A stretch of 64,000 nt of DNA from Leptonema sp964619535 (GTDB taxonomy: Bacteria > Spirochaetota > Leptospiria > Leptospirales > Leptonemataceae), in the NCBI GenBank assembly GCA_964619535.1, contig CAZUEX010000008.1, positions 1-64,000 on the forward strand. Reading direction: 5' to 3'. Both the position numbers and the translations under genes were made by a program. Below are positions 43,875 to 53,269 of this stretch, piece after piece (position 1 is the first letter of the stretch; every line of letters starts with the position of its first letter). Below the pieces are notes generated by a model. That model ran no database searches, had not been told where the DNA came from, and saw only the letters and a program-made list of their open reading frames with translations.

Positions 43875-43902
43875 CCGGCTGCTCTGTTTCAAAGGCAGCC
43901 GG
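43875..43902. terminator. Bidirectional hairpin between hypothetical and glgX-malQ genes
   Basis: An 8-bp perfect stem (CCGGCTGC / GCAGCCGG) with a 12-base loop lies between two convergent stop codons. Confidence 0.5.
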
Positions 43903-43924
43903 CTCTGCCTGGTCAGGCCACATG

Positions 43925-46900
43925 CTAACCGTTTCTATGCCATAGCTCCGCTTCTCCGGTCAGCCTTTCTTTGATTGCCCCGTTGATGGCCAGCCAGTAC
44001 GGATTTTCTTCGATGTCCTCAAGATAGACCTGATTGCGCAGGCGCCAGCATGGATATTCATCGATCGTACCGGGCAGGTTGGGCTGATCCATCTCGCCGG
44101 TAAGATCATAGATAGAAACGATGAACAGGCGGGCCGAGGACAGCGAAACATACCTGTGGATGGCGGCCGATAACTCCGGATCCATGGTCATCGTCTCATC
44201 CATCTCTTCTGTTCTTAGATCAAGGGCCTCCAGGGCCTTTAAAAGGGCAATACGATCCTGCCTTCGCTCTTCACGGGCCTGAGCCGCTGCTTCTTCATCG
44301 ATCAGCCGCAAACGCTGCCGCTCATCGATATCCCTTCCCACCCAGAAACCGGCCAGGGTAGGAAGATCGTGCGTGTTCACCGTGGCAACTGCATCTCTTC
44401 TGTACTGTCCGGGTTGCAGGAACTCTCCCGAACCATAGTCCTTTTCAAAATAGAGGACCTTCCAGGAGTAGATGTTACGTTTCTGCATCTCATCACGCAC
44501 CTCCTGCGGTACCGTTCCGAGGTCTTCGCCAATAATGGCCGTGCGGTTCCGCATACTTTCCAGAGCAAGGATGGAAAATAGATCGCCGGACGGATAACGC
44601 ACGTAGGTCCGCGAGATGCCTTTCACCTCTTCCACGACCCAGAACAATCGATACAGCCACATCACATGATCGATGCGCAGCAATCCATTGCGAAGCATAT
44701 TGGCACGCAGAAGATCCATAAAAGGACGATACTGATAACGTCGAAGGGCTTCGGGGACCCACACGCTCAGTCCCCAGTTCTGTCCGGTCGGTGAAAAAGG
44801 ATCCGGAGGAGCACCTGCTCGGGCCGATCGCGAAACCAGTCCAGGCCTGTACAGATGATTGGTCTTGGTCTCTGCCCCGTCCGGAGCAGCCCCGACGGCC
44901 AGGTCAATATACAGAGAGATACCGATATCATGCAGCTCTTCACGTACATCCTCAAATTGCTGTCTGGCCCGCCAGAACAGATACACATAAAAGTGTATCT
45001 GATCCTCATGATCCTGGACAAAGGCCTGATACCAGACCGAGCCAGGTTGAAACAGATCCTCTGGCGGATCGATAGAACCGAAGACGTCGTCGGCCACCTC
45101 ATAGAGGGCCTGGATAAAGACGTCTGGATTGGCCTCTTTCCATCGTTGCAGCTGCTCGCGTTCCTTTTCGAACTGCGGATGCATCTGAAAACAACGATAC
45201 AGGTCTGCCAGAAGCTCCTTTTTCCAGGCATAGACGTAATCGTAGTTGATCACATCCTTTTTCTTCTCGGCTTCGATGGCACCGTGCAGCGATGCAAAGC
45301 GGGACCGAGCTTCGTCGCTTAACTCCCACTCTGCCATTGCCTGAAGATGCAAGAACAGTGGATTAATGGAGGTTCTGCTGGATGGATAATACGGACTGCG
45401 CAATCCAGGACGGTTCAAAAAGAGTGCGTGAAAAGGAGACAGGCCAATCACACGATAACCAGCAGCAGCAGCCTTGCGACCAAGGAGCAGCAGGTCATGA
45501 AAATCACCGATTCCAAGGTTCTGACGAGAACGCAGGGCATACAGTTGCACGGATATTCCTGCAGCCTGCGCCAGGTCTCCCTGCAGATCAAAGAAATCGA
45601 AAGCGCGTGGTGGGGCAACAACCAGCAGGCTTTTTCCTATCTGAATGTTCTCGTACAGATAGGTGATGTCATAATAGCCCGGCTGAACAGAGGCAGGGAT
45701 TTCCGTCTTAAGATGCAGGATGCGAATATAGTGGTTCCGAAGATCTTCACCAAAAAGCGAAGACACATAGCGCATACGCTTCGATTCGACCAGTTCAATA
45801 TTCTGCGCAGCATCCTGTCTGTTCAGGTAAAACCTCGTCACCTCTTTTCCGGATTCATCATCCACGACACAGAGGATCTGTTCAACGACGGCCTCGGGAA
45901 TACGCAGAGAAGGCCCGGAAGGACGAAAGGCTTCATCACCGGTATGCGTCGTCACGATCACAGGATCCACAGGATTATGCCAGATCTCAAAATCCCGACG
46001 ATTTACTGCACGTTCAAGAGAGGCGGGATCACGAACCGGATAACCACAGGCCCGCAGCATGCGAAAAAGTTCCGACTGCGAAAGAACGGTTTCTTTGCCT
46101 GAAAGGTCCACGTAGGACGCCTCAATTCCCACCTCTCTGGTAAGCTCATGCAAGACCTTTTCACGAAGGCCACGCCTAACATGAGCTTCTTTCCAGCCCC
46201 TTTCTGCCTTGAGCACAATGATAGTGTAGGCCGGTAATTCTACCTTTTCACGGGGCAGGAACAGACGACCATCGGCCATACGGCCCTGCATAATTGTTAA
46301 AAATGCATCGATATCTGACTCGATAAAATAGCGGATGTCGTCCTGGTCGAGCTTCTCCAGATCGTCGCCTTTAAGAAGTTCCTGGTCCGTACGCAAAAGG
46401 AGCTTCCAGCGTGCCGATGGATTCTCGGGAATCGTAAACTCGGTGGCCTGTCCTGTATTGTTAAAGAGAACGAACAGAGTATCACCCTCAAGTGTACTGT
46501 AGAAATCAGGACGGACTCCGAACTCCGATGGCAACAGCATTCCGAAGATGGCATCGGGTTTGCTCCAATCTTCGGGCAGCATTTCGCGTCCGTCAGGATG
46601 CATCCAGTACACATCCTTGATATCCATGACGGCCAGCCTCTCGCCCAGGAAAAAGTTCTCACGCCGCAGTACTTCATTGCGTTTCCGCAGATGAATCAGG
46701 AAACGCGTGAAGGCCATCAACTCACGTCCGGTATCATCTACATTCCAGTCGATAAAGTTGATCTCATTTGCCTGACAGTAAGCGTTGTTGTTCCCTTTCT
46801 GGGTATGGTTCATCTCTGATCCGGCATGAAGCATGGGCACGCCCTGAGAGAAAAACAGGGTTGCCAGAAAATTCTTCTGTTTCTGCAGGCGAATGCGCCG

Positions 46901-48406
46901 TATCTCCGGGTCGTCCGTATCTCCTTCAGCTCCATGATTCTCGCTGTAATTCTCAGCGGTACCATCCATGTTGTTCCAGCCGTTGGCTTCGTTATGCTTG
47001 ACCGAATAACTGACAAGATCGCGCAACGTGAATCCATCATGGCTGGTCACATAGTTGATGCTGGCCTGTGGCCGCCTGTCTTCGCGACTGTAGAGATCGC
47101 TTGAGCCGCTGATACGCGTCACAAACTCCGATAGATTGCCGTCCTTGCCGTTAATCACCCGGCGCACCGTATCGCGATAATGGCCGTTCCACTCGGACCA
47201 TCCCGGCGGAAAGTTACCCACCTGGTATCCACCTTCACCAAGATCCCACGGTTCAGCGATCAGCTTCACCCTCGATATAACGGGATCCTGCTGAATAATG
47301 TCGAAAAACGCCGCCAGGCGATCCACCTCATAGAGCTCCCTGGCCAGGGCAGAGGCAAGGTCAAAACGGAAGCCATCGACGTGCATCTCCTGGATCCAGT
47401 ACCGCAGAGAATCCATAATCAGCTGTAAAACCCGGGGATTCCTGAGATTCAGTGTATTCCCGCATCCTGTAAAATCCTGATAGAGGTCCAGGCGGTCCGG
47501 ATAGTGTCGATAGTATGACAGATTATCGATTCCCCGAAACGACAGTGTGGGACCGGTATGGTCGCTTTCGGCCGTATGGTTGTACACAACATCAACGATC
47601 ACTTCAATGCCCGCCTGATGCAGTATACGAACCATCGATTTGAATTCATTGACCACATCTATGCCGGTTCCCAGTGCATAACGGCGATTCGGAGCAAAGA
47701 AGTTCAGGGGATTGTAACCCCAGAAATTCTCAAGGCCTCGTCTTACGAGATGGAATTCCGAAATGGAATGGTGCAGAGGCATAAACTCAACCGCCGTAAC
47801 TCCAAGCTCCTTCAAATACTCGATGACAGGATCGGAAGCAAAGCCCGTATACGTACCACGCAGCTCTTCGGGGATCATGGGATGCAGCTTCGTAAAGCCA
47901 ACCAGATGCGTTTCATAGATGACGGTGTCGCTCCATGGAATGGCCGGCGGCCTGTCGTCTCCCCAGTGAAACGATGTGTCCACCACCGCACCAAGCGGCG
48001 CATACGGAGCGCTGTCTGTTAAATCGGGTTCATTAAAGCTATAAGGATAGCGATAGCCAAAAAGGGACGGATGCCAGGTAAGATCGCGACCGATAGCAAG
48101 GGCATACGGATCCAGCAACAACTTGGCCGGGTTAAAACGGTGTCCGGAGGTCGGATCATACGGGCCCTTTACCCTGTAGCCGTAGAGTTGCCCCGGTCTT
48201 ACTCCCATGACATAACAGTGCCACACATGGTGGGTTCGGTTCTTCATGGGGATGCAAAGGGCTTCGGATTTCTGATTGGGCCCATCGAAAAGACAGAGCA
48301 TCACAGCCTCTGCATGCTGGCTGTAGAGAGAAAAGTTTACTCCTGCACCGTCCCAGGTGGCGCCGAGGGGGAATGGCTGGCCATCAAGAATCTTTATCTT
48401 TAGCAT
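43925..48406 (-). CDS. Bifunctional glycogen debranching enzyme GlgX / 4-alpha-glucanotransferase MalQ fusion
   Basis: A 1,493-residue fusion. Residues 1 to about 705 are a complete GlgX/isoamylase-type enzyme (GH13) that cuts alpha-1,6 branches: CBM48-like start (GQPFPLGATWDGAGVNFSLYS), VVYNHTAESD, nucleophile region GFRFDLAS, acid AEPWDLGEGGYQ and TSHDGF. Residues about 710 to 1493 are a complete MalQ (GH77) with its extra N-terminal domain: YALRSRQNLGIGDF, nucleophile LRIDHVM, acid IGEDLGT and NTHDLPT. Both catalytic sets are intact. The fused protein could debranch and then disproportionate the freed maltodextrins. The opposite-strand GT4 and GH57 genes complete an alpha-glucan cluster. 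ATG start 48406; no frameshift at the joint. Confidence 0.94.
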   Translation of the reverse strand: MLKIKILDGQPFPLGATWDGAGVNFSLYSQHAEAVMLCLFDGPNQKSEALCIPMKNRTHHVWHCYVMGVRPGQLYGYRVKGPYDPTSGHRFNPAKLLLDPYALAIGRDLTWHPSLFGYRYPYSFNEPDLTDSAPYAPLGAVVDTSFHWGDDRPPAIPWSDTVIYETHLVGFTKLHPMIPEELRGTYTGFASDPVIEYLKELGVTAVEFMPLHHSISEFHLVRRGLENFWGYNPLNFFAPNRRYALGTGIDVVNEFKSMVRILHQAGIEVIVDVVYNHTAESDHTGPTLSFRGIDNLSYYRHYPDRLDLYQDFTGCGNTLNLRNPRVLQLIMDSLRYWIQEMHVDGFRFDLASALARELYEVDRLAAFFDIIQQDPVISRVKLIAEPWDLGEGGYQVGNFPPGWSEWNGHYRDTVRRVINGKDGNLSEFVTRISGSSDLYSREDRRPQASINYVTSHDGFTLRDLVSYSVKHNEANGWNNMDGTAENYSENHGAEGDTDDPEIRRIRLQKQKNFLATLFFSQGVPMLHAGSEMNHTQKGNNNAYCQANEINFIDWNVDDTGRELMAFTRFLIHLRKRNEVLRRENFFLGERLAVMDIKDVYWMHPDGREMLPEDWSKPDAIFGMLLPSEFGVRPDFYSTLEGDTLFVLFNNTGQATEFTIPENPSARWKLLLRTDQELLKGDDLEKLDQDDIRYFIESDIDAFLTIMQGRMADGRLFLPREKVELPAYTIIVLKAERGWKEAHVRRGLREKVLHELTREVGIEASYVDLSGKETVLSQSELFRMLRACGYPVRDPASLERAVNRRDFEIWHNPVDPVIVTTHTGDEAFRPSGPSLRIPEAVVEQILCVVDDESGKEVTRFYLNRQDAAQNIELVESKRMRYVSSLFGEDLRNHYIRILHLKTEIPASVQPGYYDITYLYENIQIGKSLLVVAPPRAFDFFDLQGDLAQAAGISVQLYALRSRQNLGIGDFHDLLLLGRKAAAAGYRVIGLSPFHALFLNRPGLRSPYYPSSRTSINPLFLHLQAMAEWELSDEARSRFASLHGAIEAEKKKDVINYDYVYAWKKELLADLYRCFQMHPQFEKEREQLQRWKEANPDVFIQALYEVADDVFGSIDPPEDLFQPGSVWYQAFVQDHEDQIHFYVYLFWRARQQFEDVREELHDIGISLYIDLAVGAAPDGAETKTNHLYRPGLVSRSARAGAPPDPFSPTGQNWGLSVWVPEALRRYQYRPFMDLLRANMLRNGLLRIDHVMWLYRLFWVVEEVKGISRTYVRYPSGDLFSILALESMRNRTAIIGEDLGTVPQEVRDEMQKRNIYSWKVLYFEKDYGSGEFLQPGQYRRDAVATVNTHDLPTLAGFWVGRDIDERQRLRLIDEEAAAQAREERRQDRIALLKALEALDLRTEEMDETMTMDPELSAAIHRYVSLSSARLFIVSIYDLTGEMDQPNLPGTIDEYPCWRLRNQVYLEDIEENPYWLAINGAIKERLTGEAELWHRNG

Positions 48407-48474
48407 AACGGCTCTCTGACACAGCGTAAGGCCATGCCGTAAATGATCAAATTGTTTTCTCGAAAAGAAAAAGA

Positions 48475-48506
48475 AAGCGATCCCATTCGTTTATCGATGA
48501 TCGCTT
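48475..48506. repeat. Inverted repeat in the glucan-cluster divergent region
   Basis: Perfect 8-bp arms AAGCGATC and GATCGCTT, 16-base spacer, about 70 bases upstream of the glgX-malQ ATG. Candidate operator. Confidence 0.3.
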
Positions 48507-48611
48507 CAAAAACCTTCCGCACTACTCTTCTATTATCTGGTGATTCTATCGGACAAAATCATCGCCTTCGATCATTTTTCAAAAGAGCTGATACCGGTGT
48601 GTAAAATTTGA

Positions 48612-48640
48612 TTGAATTTCGCCAGATTATACCCTACACT
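48612..48640 (+). promoter_or_regulatory. Promoter of the GT4-GH57 operon
   Basis: TTGAAT (48612-48617), 17 bases, TACACT (48635-48640). The -10 is identical to that of the RRM gene. The leader would be about 165 bases. Confidence 0.55.
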
Positions 48641-48813
48641 GTATTTCCAGAAGGAGACCATTTCGCTTAAACCATAAACAGAATTCGGCCCACGCAGCCC
48701 CGTTCGCCCCTACGATTCCGGGGACTGCACGTAGCGCCAGGAACCATCCCGGTGCATTCCCCTCTATTTTACATAATTTCATTAAACGGTGGAGTTTCCA
48801 TAAGTTACCCGGT

Positions 48814-50121
48814 ATGCAACGCTTTAGAATCCTGATGATCGGCTGGGAATACCCCCCTCAAATTACAGGCGGTCTTGCTATGGCCTCGCGTGGACTGGCT
48901 CGAGCCCTTGGTGCGCTTGGTCATTCTGTTTATTTTGTCGTACCACGGATAACCGGCGATGAGCCTCGCGACGCCAACGTTACGGTTCTCGGCGTGAATT
49001 CCAGAGAGATCCCTCTTTCTTTCGAAGAGCTGCAACGATTTTTGCTCGATACCATGCACCTTTATGGCACGAGTCCCTATGCCAGCCCCACGGGTTTGAC
49101 GGCCAGTATAACCGAAAGCAGGGAGCTTGCAGCCGGTGTATTACAGGGACTGACTACCAACACCATGCAGAACATGGCAGAGCTGCAGGGTGGTTATGGT
49201 GCCCGACTGTATTCAGAGATCCAGGCCTTTGCTGAGTTCGTCGCACGCATCGCCGAGCACCTTTCCATCGACCTGATTCATGCGCACGACTGGATGACGT
49301 ATCCGGCAGGCCTTTATGCAGCTCATGTTTCAGGAAAGCCACTCATTGCCCATGTGCATGCTACCGAATATGACCGTTCAGGCGATCATCCCAACCAGTA
49401 CGTCTTTGACCTGGAACGGCATACCTTTTTGAGCTGTCAGGGAGTCATAACGGTAAGTAACTACACGCGCTCCATTCTGATCTCGCGCTACGGCATTCCC
49501 GCAGACCGGGTCTTTCCGGTTCACAATGCCGCTGAGTTTGATTTGCAGTATCAGGAGGAGGTTCAAAAGCCTCTTCGCGAAAAGATTGTACTTTTTCTCG
49601 GACGTATCACCTTCCAGAAAGGGCCCGATTACTTCGTAAGGGCGGCCCGCAAGGTAATTGAAAAGTACCAGAATGTACGCTTTGTCATGGTCGGCACCGG
49701 CGATATGTACCATCGCATGATTGAGATGGCCGCAGACCTTGGCATCGGTCGCTACTTCCATTACACAGGCTTTCTAAAGCGTCCTGAGATTGATCGGATT
49801 TTTCGAATGAGTGACCTGTATGTGCTGCCTTCCGTTTCAGAGCCTTTCGGCATTTCCGTTCTCGAAGCGATGGTGGCCGGAGTTCCTGCTATCGTGTCCC
49901 GGCAATCCGGCGTTTCTGAAGTGATCGATCACTGTATCAAGGTCGACTTCTGGGATGTGGATGAGATGGCCCGCCAGATCCTGCAGGTATTGCAGGATGA
50001 ATCGCTTCACACCGAGCTTGCTGAAGGGGGACGTTCTGAGGCTCTGAGCCTGTCGTGGGACGAAAGTGCAAAGAACATCACAGACATCTACAGAAAGATC
50101 ATTCACGGTAAGAAGCTATGA
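48814..50121 (+). CDS. Family 4 glycosyltransferase, glycogen-synthase-like
   Basis: GT-B retaining glycosyltransferase of 435 residues. N-terminal MLMIGWEYPPQITGGLAMASRGLARAL-type opening (here ILMIGWEYPPQITGG) with the sugar-nucleotide GGL loop; C-terminal domain FLGRITFQKGPDYFVRAA, GTGDMYHRMI and the E-x7-E motif SEPFGISVLEAMVAGVPAI. Such GT4 enzymes beside GH57 proteins are usually alpha-glucan (glycogen/maltosaccharide) synthases using ADP- or UDP-glucose. Its stop overlaps the GH57 start (ATGA). No strong ribosome site at ATG 48814. Confidence 0.9.
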   Translation: MQRFRILMIGWEYPPQITGGLAMASRGLARALGALGHSVYFVVPRITGDEPRDANVTVLGVNSREIPLSFEELQRFLLDTMHLYGTSPYASPTGLTASITESRELAAGVLQGLTTNTMQNMAELQGGYGARLYSEIQAFAEFVARIAEHLSIDLIHAHDWMTYPAGLYAAHVSGKPLIAHVHATEYDRSGDHPNQYVFDLERHTFLSCQGVITVSNYTRSILISRYGIPADRVFPVHNAAEFDLQYQEEVQKPLREKIVLFLGRITFQKGPDYFVRAARKVIEKYQNVRFVMVGTGDMYHRMIEMAADLGIGRYFHYTGFLKRPEIDRIFRMSDLYVLPSVSEPFGISVLEAMVAGVPAIVSRQSGVSEVIDHCIKVDFWDVDEMARQILQVLQDESLHTELAEGGRSEALSLSWDESAKNITDIYRKIIHGKKL

Positions 50122-51317
50122 TATCGGTTTGCTTTTATTTCGAGGTTCATCAGCCATACAGGTTGAGGCACTATAGCTTTTTTGACATCGGTCAGGATAA
50201 CTATTTCGACGACGAAAAGAATCGAGAAGTACTGTTGAAGGTAGCACAGAAGTGTTACCTGCCGATGAACGACCTCCTTCTGAAGATGGTCAGAAAGCAT
50301 CAGGGAGAGTTTCGCTTCACGTTTTCGCTAACCGGCACCGTTGTAGAACAGTTTCGCCGCTGGTGTCCCGAAGTCCTTGAACAGTTTCGCGCCCTGGCCG
50401 ACACAGGGGCGGTGGAGTTTTTGTCTGAAACCTATTATCACTCTCTGGCCGGCATCTACTCTGCACAGGAGTTTCGTGAACAGGTCAAGCTGCATGCCAG
50501 TCTCATGCATGAAGAGCTGGGGGTCAGGCCCACCTCCTTTCGTAATACGGAATTGATATTCAACAACCATATCGGCTGGATGGCCGCCGATATGGGATTC
50601 TGTTCCATTGTTACAGAAGGCACGGAGCGAATCCTTGACTGGCGCAGTCCTAACTTTCTGTACGTCCCTCGCTATAGCCCCCAGATTCGAACATTGCTCA
50701 AGAACTATCGATTGAGCGATGACATCGCTTTTCGCTTTTCTGATCGCGGCTGGTCGGAATGGCCCTTAACGGTGGAAAAGTTTGCCTCCTGGGTGCATAA
50801 CGTGGCCGGTAACGGCAATGTGGTAAACCTGTTTATGGACTATGAAACCTTCGGTGAACACCAGTGGGAAGACACGGGTATTTTCCGTTTCATGGAAGCT
50901 CTGCCTCCTGCCGTCTGGCAACATCCGGATTTTCAGTTTCGTACGGTTACCGAAGCAGCCAGAAAGTATCAACCTGTAGGCGAGATAGAAACGGACCATC
51001 CCATTTCCTGGGCCGATATGGAGCGCGACCTGTCTGCCTGGACTGGCAACTCCATGCAGAAGGAGGCTCTTGCAACGGTTTATGAGCTGGAAGATGAAAT
51101 CAAAAGTATCGGTGATGCACAGCTCCTGAATAACTGGCGCAGGCTTTTAACATCAGACCATTTCTACTACATGAGCACAAAGTTCTGGCAGGATGGCGAC
51201 GTTCACAAATACTTCAGCCCTTATGGCACCCCGCATGAGGCCTATGTATACTTCATGAACTGCGTGGCAGACCTCCGGGAGAGGGTCGAAAACAGCGTCA
51301 CGTGGCACTCCGGCTGA
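50118..51317 (+). CDS. GH57-family glycoside hydrolase (alpha-amylase-like)
   Basis: A 399-residue enzyme with a complete GH57 barrel. Motifs in order: SVCFYFEVHQPYRLR (region I, His-Gln-Pro), EFLSETYYHSLAG, FRNTELIFNNHIG (nucleophile Glu in the TEL motif), and FMDYETFGEH (acid/base Asp in DYETFGEH). Length is that of the alpha-amylase-type GH57 proteins, shorter than the 520+ residue branching enzymes. Coupled to the GT4 gene by a four-base overlap; together they probably extend and trim alpha-glucan. Its last 20 bases overlap the convergent SpoIIE phosphatase gene. Confidence 0.92.
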   Translation: MISVCFYFEVHQPYRLRHYSFFDIGQDNYFDDEKNREVLLKVAQKCYLPMNDLLLKMVRKHQGEFRFTFSLTGTVVEQFRRWCPEVLEQFRALADTGAVEFLSETYYHSLAGIYSAQEFREQVKLHASLMHEELGVRPTSFRNTELIFNNHIGWMAADMGFCSIVTEGTERILDWRSPNFLYVPRYSPQIRTLLKNYRLSDDIAFRFSDRGWSEWPLTVEKFASWVHNVAGNGNVVNLFMDYETFGEHQWEDTGIFRFMEALPPAVWQHPDFQFRTVTEAARKYQPVGEIETDHPISWADMERDLSAWTGNSMQKEALATVYELEDEIKSIGDAQLLNNWRRLLTSDHFYYMSTKFWQDGDVHKYFSPYGTPHEAYVYFMNCVADLRERVENSVTWHSG

Positions 51318-53268
51318 AGGCCTCTTCGGCCTTGCCATCGCTGCCCTGATGCCTGTAGATCATCAGCGCCAGGTCGTCCCGAAAATCGTGATCCGTAAAG
51401 GCATCCAGCCTGCGCACGATATGATCGCAAAACTGCGATAGGGGTTCTTTGCGGTTCTCCTGAAGCAACGGTATCAATTCCGTATCTCCAAACGATTTCA
51501 GCTGTTTGTTCAGGGCACCGGTTAACCCATCTGTAAACAGCAACAGGGTGTCGCCGTGATAGAGCTGCACCTCTTCCAGGGCCGGCCGTATATAGAACAT
51601 TCGGTGTAGAATCGTTCCCGGTGCCCTCAGGTATTCAATGGCTCCATCGGCTCGCATAAGAATCGGCTCTTCATGCCCTGCCCGTGCATAGCGAACATGC
51701 CCTGTTTTACGATCGATCCACACACCGCATGCGGTCAGATATTGATCTCCGAACTTATCTGTCATCGAGCGATACAGGCGATCGATGACATCATCCGGCC
51801 GATCCGCGCAGTCCGTCCAGAAGCCAGAAAGGGACATCTTTACCATAGAAGAAAGCAAAGAAGCACCGATGCCATGACCCGATACGTCGCAGATAAACAG
51901 GCCAAGACCGTCCCGACCTTCCAGGATGTCGAGAAAGTCACCTCCCACCGGATGCATGGGACGGAATGCATACTGTAATTCAGAAAAGCCAATCCCTTCG
52001 GGAACGGTCGGAAGCAGGCTCTTCTGTAGATTCTGTGCCATTTCCAGCTGCATTTCATATTCGCGGGCCGTTACCTTCAGCTGGCTGTAACGCTCTCCCA
52101 GGCCAATAGAGAAGATCAGCATATCGACAGCAGAACCAAAAAGCAGCAGGTTCGAAGTAAACAGATTATACGGAAGGACACCGAATGATACAAGTGCATA
52201 CAGAAAGGCCCCGCTGAGAAGAAATGCCCAGGCGGCCATCAGGTAACCGGCAGCGCGAACCTTTAACAAAAGCCCGCGAAGACCTGCTATAAAGATCGTT
52301 GGAACAGCAAGTAAAACTACCACATGCGTCAAGACGGACACGGTCCGCACAAATGGCCCAAGGCTGACCATGGCCAGGATCAGTGCCATATAGCGCAGGC
52401 CTTTCAATATGCGAGCCAGATACGGCGAATACCGTGGCAGATCGATGTAGCGCTGTATAAAGCGCATACCGAAAAACAACGCCAGATTCAGGAAGAAGGG
52501 ATGGGCTCGATCGGTCCAGTAGACGGCATCGGGCCAGAAGTATTCGTAGGCAAAGCCGGTCAGCGAAGTCACGCCCAGCGCAAACGTCAGAAGAAAGTTC
52601 AGATAATCTACAGAAACGGCATCCCTTACAACAAAGAACAGCACCGCATTATACAGAAGCATGACGAAGAGTATACCAAAGTACACTCCGTAGAGCATAT
52701 GCTCGCTTGCATTGTGTCTTTCGTAGGCATGTGCTGAATAGATTTTCAAGGGGAAGCGCATCCCGTTCGTCGTTTGATAGCGAATCGTTACATCAACGAC
52801 CTCCTCGGGCTGCAGCGTCAGGTGAAAGCTCTGCAGACGCGAAAAGACCTCTCTTTTGTAGAAGGGGATGTCATCTCCCAGACGAATCAGGCGTTCTTTG
52901 CCTGTGGACGAGCGAAGACGAACATCCACGCGATCACATCCCTGCGCTGCCACCACCATCGTACCGGCAAACGGATGCCCTTTTACCGCCTTCAGCTGCA
53001 TGCGAACCCACCATACCGAGCTGGTATAACCAACCTGCTGGTTTTCGGTGATGCGATCGGGGAACTCCACAGCATCGATCGTTTCGAAGGTCTGCAAGCC
53101 GTCTGTATCTTCGTAAGCAGAAGCACAGACGTAAGGGGCTACGACATCCTGGGTAAGAAGACAGGGCTCCGCCTGCAATATACTGCCTGTCATGAACAGG
53201 CCGATAGCATACAGCCGCAGAGCATGTCTGCCCCTCAAAAGCTTCCAGTATCCCCCGGCCGGCTCCAT
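51298..53268 (-). CDS. 7TMR-DISM sensor with SpoIIE/PP2C phosphatase domain (RsbU-like)
   Basis: Membrane sensor phosphatase of 656 residues from ATG 53268. Signal peptide (to about residue 33); extracytoplasmic 7TMR-DISM_2 domain (about 40-170, SVWWVRMQLKA); seven-helix 7TMR-DISM region (about 175-390, YGVYFGILFVMLLYNAVLFFVVRDAVSVDYLNFLL); coiled linker; SpoIIE/PP2C domain (about 420-640) with GGDFLDI, CDVSGHGIGASLL, TDGLTGA and DDLALM, so metal-binding aspartates are kept. It would dephosphorylate an anti-sigma antagonist such as a STAS protein. Its ATG is one base after the murG stop, so it belongs to the wall-synthesis operon. Confidence 0.93.
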   Translation of the reverse strand: MEPAGGYWKLLRGRHALRLYAIGLFMTGSILQAEPCLLTQDVVAPYVCASAYEDTDGLQTFETIDAVEFPDRITENQQVGYTSSVWWVRMQLKAVKGHPFAGTMVVAAQGCDRVDVRLRSSTGKERLIRLGDDIPFYKREVFSRLQSFHLTLQPEEVVDVTIRYQTTNGMRFPLKIYSAHAYERHNASEHMLYGVYFGILFVMLLYNAVLFFVVRDAVSVDYLNFLLTFALGVTSLTGFAYEYFWPDAVYWTDRAHPFFLNLALFFGMRFIQRYIDLPRYSPYLARILKGLRYMALILAMVSLGPFVRTVSVLTHVVVLLAVPTIFIAGLRGLLLKVRAAGYLMAAWAFLLSGAFLYALVSFGVLPYNLFTSNLLLFGSAVDMLIFSIGLGERYSQLKVTAREYEMQLEMAQNLQKSLLPTVPEGIGFSELQYAFRPMHPVGGDFLDILEGRDGLGLFICDVSGHGIGASLLSSMVKMSLSGFWTDCADRPDDVIDRLYRSMTDKFGDQYLTACGVWIDRKTGHVRYARAGHEEPILMRADGAIEYLRAPGTILHRMFYIRPALEEVQLYHGDTLLLFTDGLTGALNKQLKSFGDTELIPLLQENRKEPLSQFCDHIVRRLDAFTDHDFRDDLALMIYRHQGSDGKAEEAFSRSAT

Positions 53269-53269
53269 A

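Larger units (their letters stand above)
48407..48813. other. 407-bp divergent intergenic region between glgX-malQ and the GT4 gene
   Basis: No tRNA or credible ORF. It contains an 8-bp inverted repeat (AAGCGATC at 48475-48482, GATCGCTT at 48499-48506), a good plus-strand promoter at 48612-48640 and a GC-rich dyad (CCCCG / CGGGG, CTACG / CGTAG) near 48700-48740 in the probable mRNA leader of the GT4 gene. It likely carries both promoters and shared control of glucan metabolism. Confidence 0.5.

Noticed and set aside
48651..48680. AAGGAG followed by a short ISLKP-stop frame as a leader peptide
   Set aside because: The only start would be ATT; no attenuator structure pairs with it.
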